From SVQP01 sp045650025 (lineage in GTDB: Bacteria > Bacillota > Clostridia > Oscillospirales > CAG-272): a stretch of 21,420 nt of DNA. Where the stretch lies: the NCBI GenBank assembly GCA_045650025.1, contig JAZRQR010000104.1, positions 1-21,420 on the forward strand, in the 5' to 3' direction. Shown piece after piece: positions 19,728 through 21,420 of the stretch. How positions within the stretch are numbered: the stretch's first letter is position 1; each line of letters opens with the position of its first letter. The translations under genes and the position numbers were made by a program. The notes under the pieces are model-generated. The model searched no databases. It was not told where the DNA came from and worked only from the letters and a program-made list of their open reading frames with translations.

Positions 19728-21420
19728 ATGAAGCAAGAAAAAATCGTAATTCGCGGCGCTCGCGTCAATAACCTTAAGAATATTGACGTGGAGATTCCGC
19801 GCGACCAGCTGGTCATTCTGACTGGACTTTCGGGCTCGGGCAAATCCTCGCTGGCGTTTGATACCGTGTATGCAGAGGGCCACAGACGCTTTGTCTAGTC
19901 GCTTTCCTCGTATGCACGCATGTTCCTTGGGCAAATGGACAAGCCCGACGTGGACACCATTGAGGGGCTTAGCCCGGCGATCTCGATCGACCAGAAGACC
20001 ACCTCCAAAAACCCGCGTTCCACCGTGGGTACGGTGACCGAGATCTACGACTACCTGCGTCTGCTGTACGCGCGTGTGGGCATTCCGCACTGTCCTATCT
20101 GCGGCAAGGAGATCCGCAGACAGAGCACCGATACTATTATTGATAAGATCTGCACGCTGCCCGAGGGCGAGCGCTTTTTGGTGCTGGCACCCGTAGTGCG
20201 CGCGCAGAAGGGTATGCATGAAAAGGTGCTGGCGGATGCCAAGAGGAGCGGTTACGCCCGCGTGCGCATCGACGGTAGCCTTTACGACCTTGGCGAAGAA
20301 ATTTCGCTGGATAAAAACAAAAAGCACGATATTGAGGTCGTGGTGGACCGCCTTGTGCAAAAGGAGGGCGTGCGCTCGCGCCTTGGCGACTCGGTGGAGA
20401 CCGCGCTCAACTTGGCAGAGGGACACCTCCTGATCGTCACCGTGCCGCGCGGAGAGGGCAGCCCCATTGAGCTTTCCTTCTCACAAAGCTATGCCTGCGA
20501 GGAGCACGGCATTTCGATCGGTGAGCTGGAGCCCCGCATGTTTTCCTTTAATAACCCCACGGGCGCATGCCCCTCGTGCGCGGGTCTTGGCGAGACGCAA
20601 ACGGTGTCTGCTGCCAAGGTCATTCCGGATAAGCGCTTGTCGCTGCGCGGCGGTGCGATTGCGGTAAACGGCTTCAAGACGCTGGAAGAGGACAGCTGGA
20701 ACGGTCCTTTGTTCCACGAAGTGGGTAAGGTGGCGGGCTTTACGCTGGATACTCCCATTCGCGAATTCAGCACCGATGCGCTCAACGCCCTGCTGTACGG
20801 CACGGGCGATCGCGTGTATCGCATTTCGCGCACCTTTGGTGGGCAGACGCATGAGCAGGTGCTGAAGTTCCACGGCATACTGGACATGGTGGAGAGCCGC
20901 ATGAAGAACGGCGGCATGTTCGGCAAGGACTATTACACGCAGTTCGTGCAGGAGGCAGATTGCCCCACCTGCGGCGGTAAGCGTTTGTCTCCCGTGGTGC
21001 TTGGCGTCACGGTGGGCGGTGTGAACATTCACGATTTTTGCGCCATGTCGGTGGAAAACGCGCTGGCATTTGTGGATTCCTTGCAGTTTGAGGGCGGAGA
21101 GGCGGTCATATCCAAGGAGATCATCAAGGAGATCCGCGCTCGCCTCGGCTTTCTTGTCAGCGTGGGTCTTGGCTACCTGACGCTGGGACGCAAAGCGGGC
21201 ACGCTTTCCGGCGGAGAGGCGCAGCGCATTCGCCTTGCCACGCAGATCGGCTCTGCTTTGACCGGCGTGCTGTATATTCTGGACGAGCCCAGCATCGGCT
21301 TGCATTCGCGTGATAACTCCAAGCTGATCGCCACGCTCAAAACGCTGCGTGACCTTGGTAATACGGTGATCGTAGTAGAGCACGACGAGGAGACCATGCA
21401 GGAATCCGACTATATCATTG
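19728..21420 (+). pseudogene. uvrA: Excinuclease ABC subunit A, interrupted by an in-frame TAG and cut by the window end
   Basis: Reading from the ATG at 19728 gives a clear UvrA: Walker A GLSGSGKS (33-40), YAEGHRRFV, then TAG at codon 57 (19896-19898). Reading resumes in the same frame with SLSSYARMFLGQM and continues without another stop to the window end (564 codons of about 940). Later landmarks are IEGLSPAISIDQK, the zinc-type PRMFSFNNPTGACPSCAGLG, LSGGEAQRIRLA and YILDEPSIGLH. UvrA homologues have Glu (RRYVESLS) where TAG stands, one base change from GAG. Re-initiation at a downstream ATG would lose the first Walker A. The ribosome site is weak (AAAGAAAG). Causes could be a real nonsense mutation, suppression or a sequencing error. 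Confidence 0.9.

Noticed and set aside
19896..19898. Genome-wide reassignment of TAG to an amino acid
   Set aside because: No other conserved gene in the window has an internal TAG, and the four-helix-bundle gene and the neighbouring gene remnant both end sensibly at TAG. Local suppression, mutation or sequencing error remain possible.
19212..20426. A 404-residue open frame on the minus strand
   Set aside because: It runs antisense across the membrane protein gene and uvrA, both of which are recognisable or coupled on the plus strand.

Overview
The window looks like an ordinary chromosomal stretch of a Gram-positive Firmicute, most likely a class Clostridia gut-type bacterium. This is inferred from consensus AGGAGG ribosome sites, TTGACA/TATAAT promoters with a 17-bp spacer, zinc-type L28 and S18, a DUF6873 protein and an rpsF-ssb-rpsR operon. 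Most genes are moderately GC-rich. The first ~840 bases are visibly more AT-rich and look acquired or decaying.

Layout: 1-690 holds tandem palindromic units, a four-helix-bundle (bS23/Avd-like) gene, a decayed mini-ORF and a strong terminator. 815-2420 holds a histidine-phosphatase/esterase pair that meets, at a shared terminator, a minus-strand secreted beta-helix glycosidase-like lipoprotein (2429-4132). Next comes a DUF4234 membrane protein (4425-4787). It converges on a minus-strand group of rpmB and a DUF6873 protein (4842-5780). 6023-8712 (minus) carries mtaB followed by a protein that appears to be a catalytically dead remnant or paralogue of PurL. 8885-12393 (plus) carries upp, an RluA-type pseudouridine synthase and lnt. 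A strongly promoted small lipoprotein (12507) and a glycerophosphodiesterase (12998) follow. The minus-strand rpsF-ssb-rpsR operon has a structured leader. Divergent to it is a membrane-anchored ComEC-like metallo-beta-lactamase protein (15188). A CAT-anticodon tRNA (16404) is followed by about 700 bases of non-coding repeats. The window ends with uvrB, a small membrane protein and uvrA, which runs off the right edge.

Main points of interest: (1) uvrA has an in-frame TAG at codon 57, in place of a conserved glutamate, with the frame otherwise intact to the window end. (2) The gene after mtaB carries PurL landmarks along its length but lacks the catalytic ones. (3) A ~413-bp foldback element with 21-bp perfect terminal inverted repeats and nested inner repeats lies between the tRNA and uvrB. 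(4) The 3' end of the tRNA is partly duplicated downstream. (5) Terminators sit directly in front of two genes that have no visible promoter of their own. I see no CRISPR array, defence island, prophage or transposase gene.
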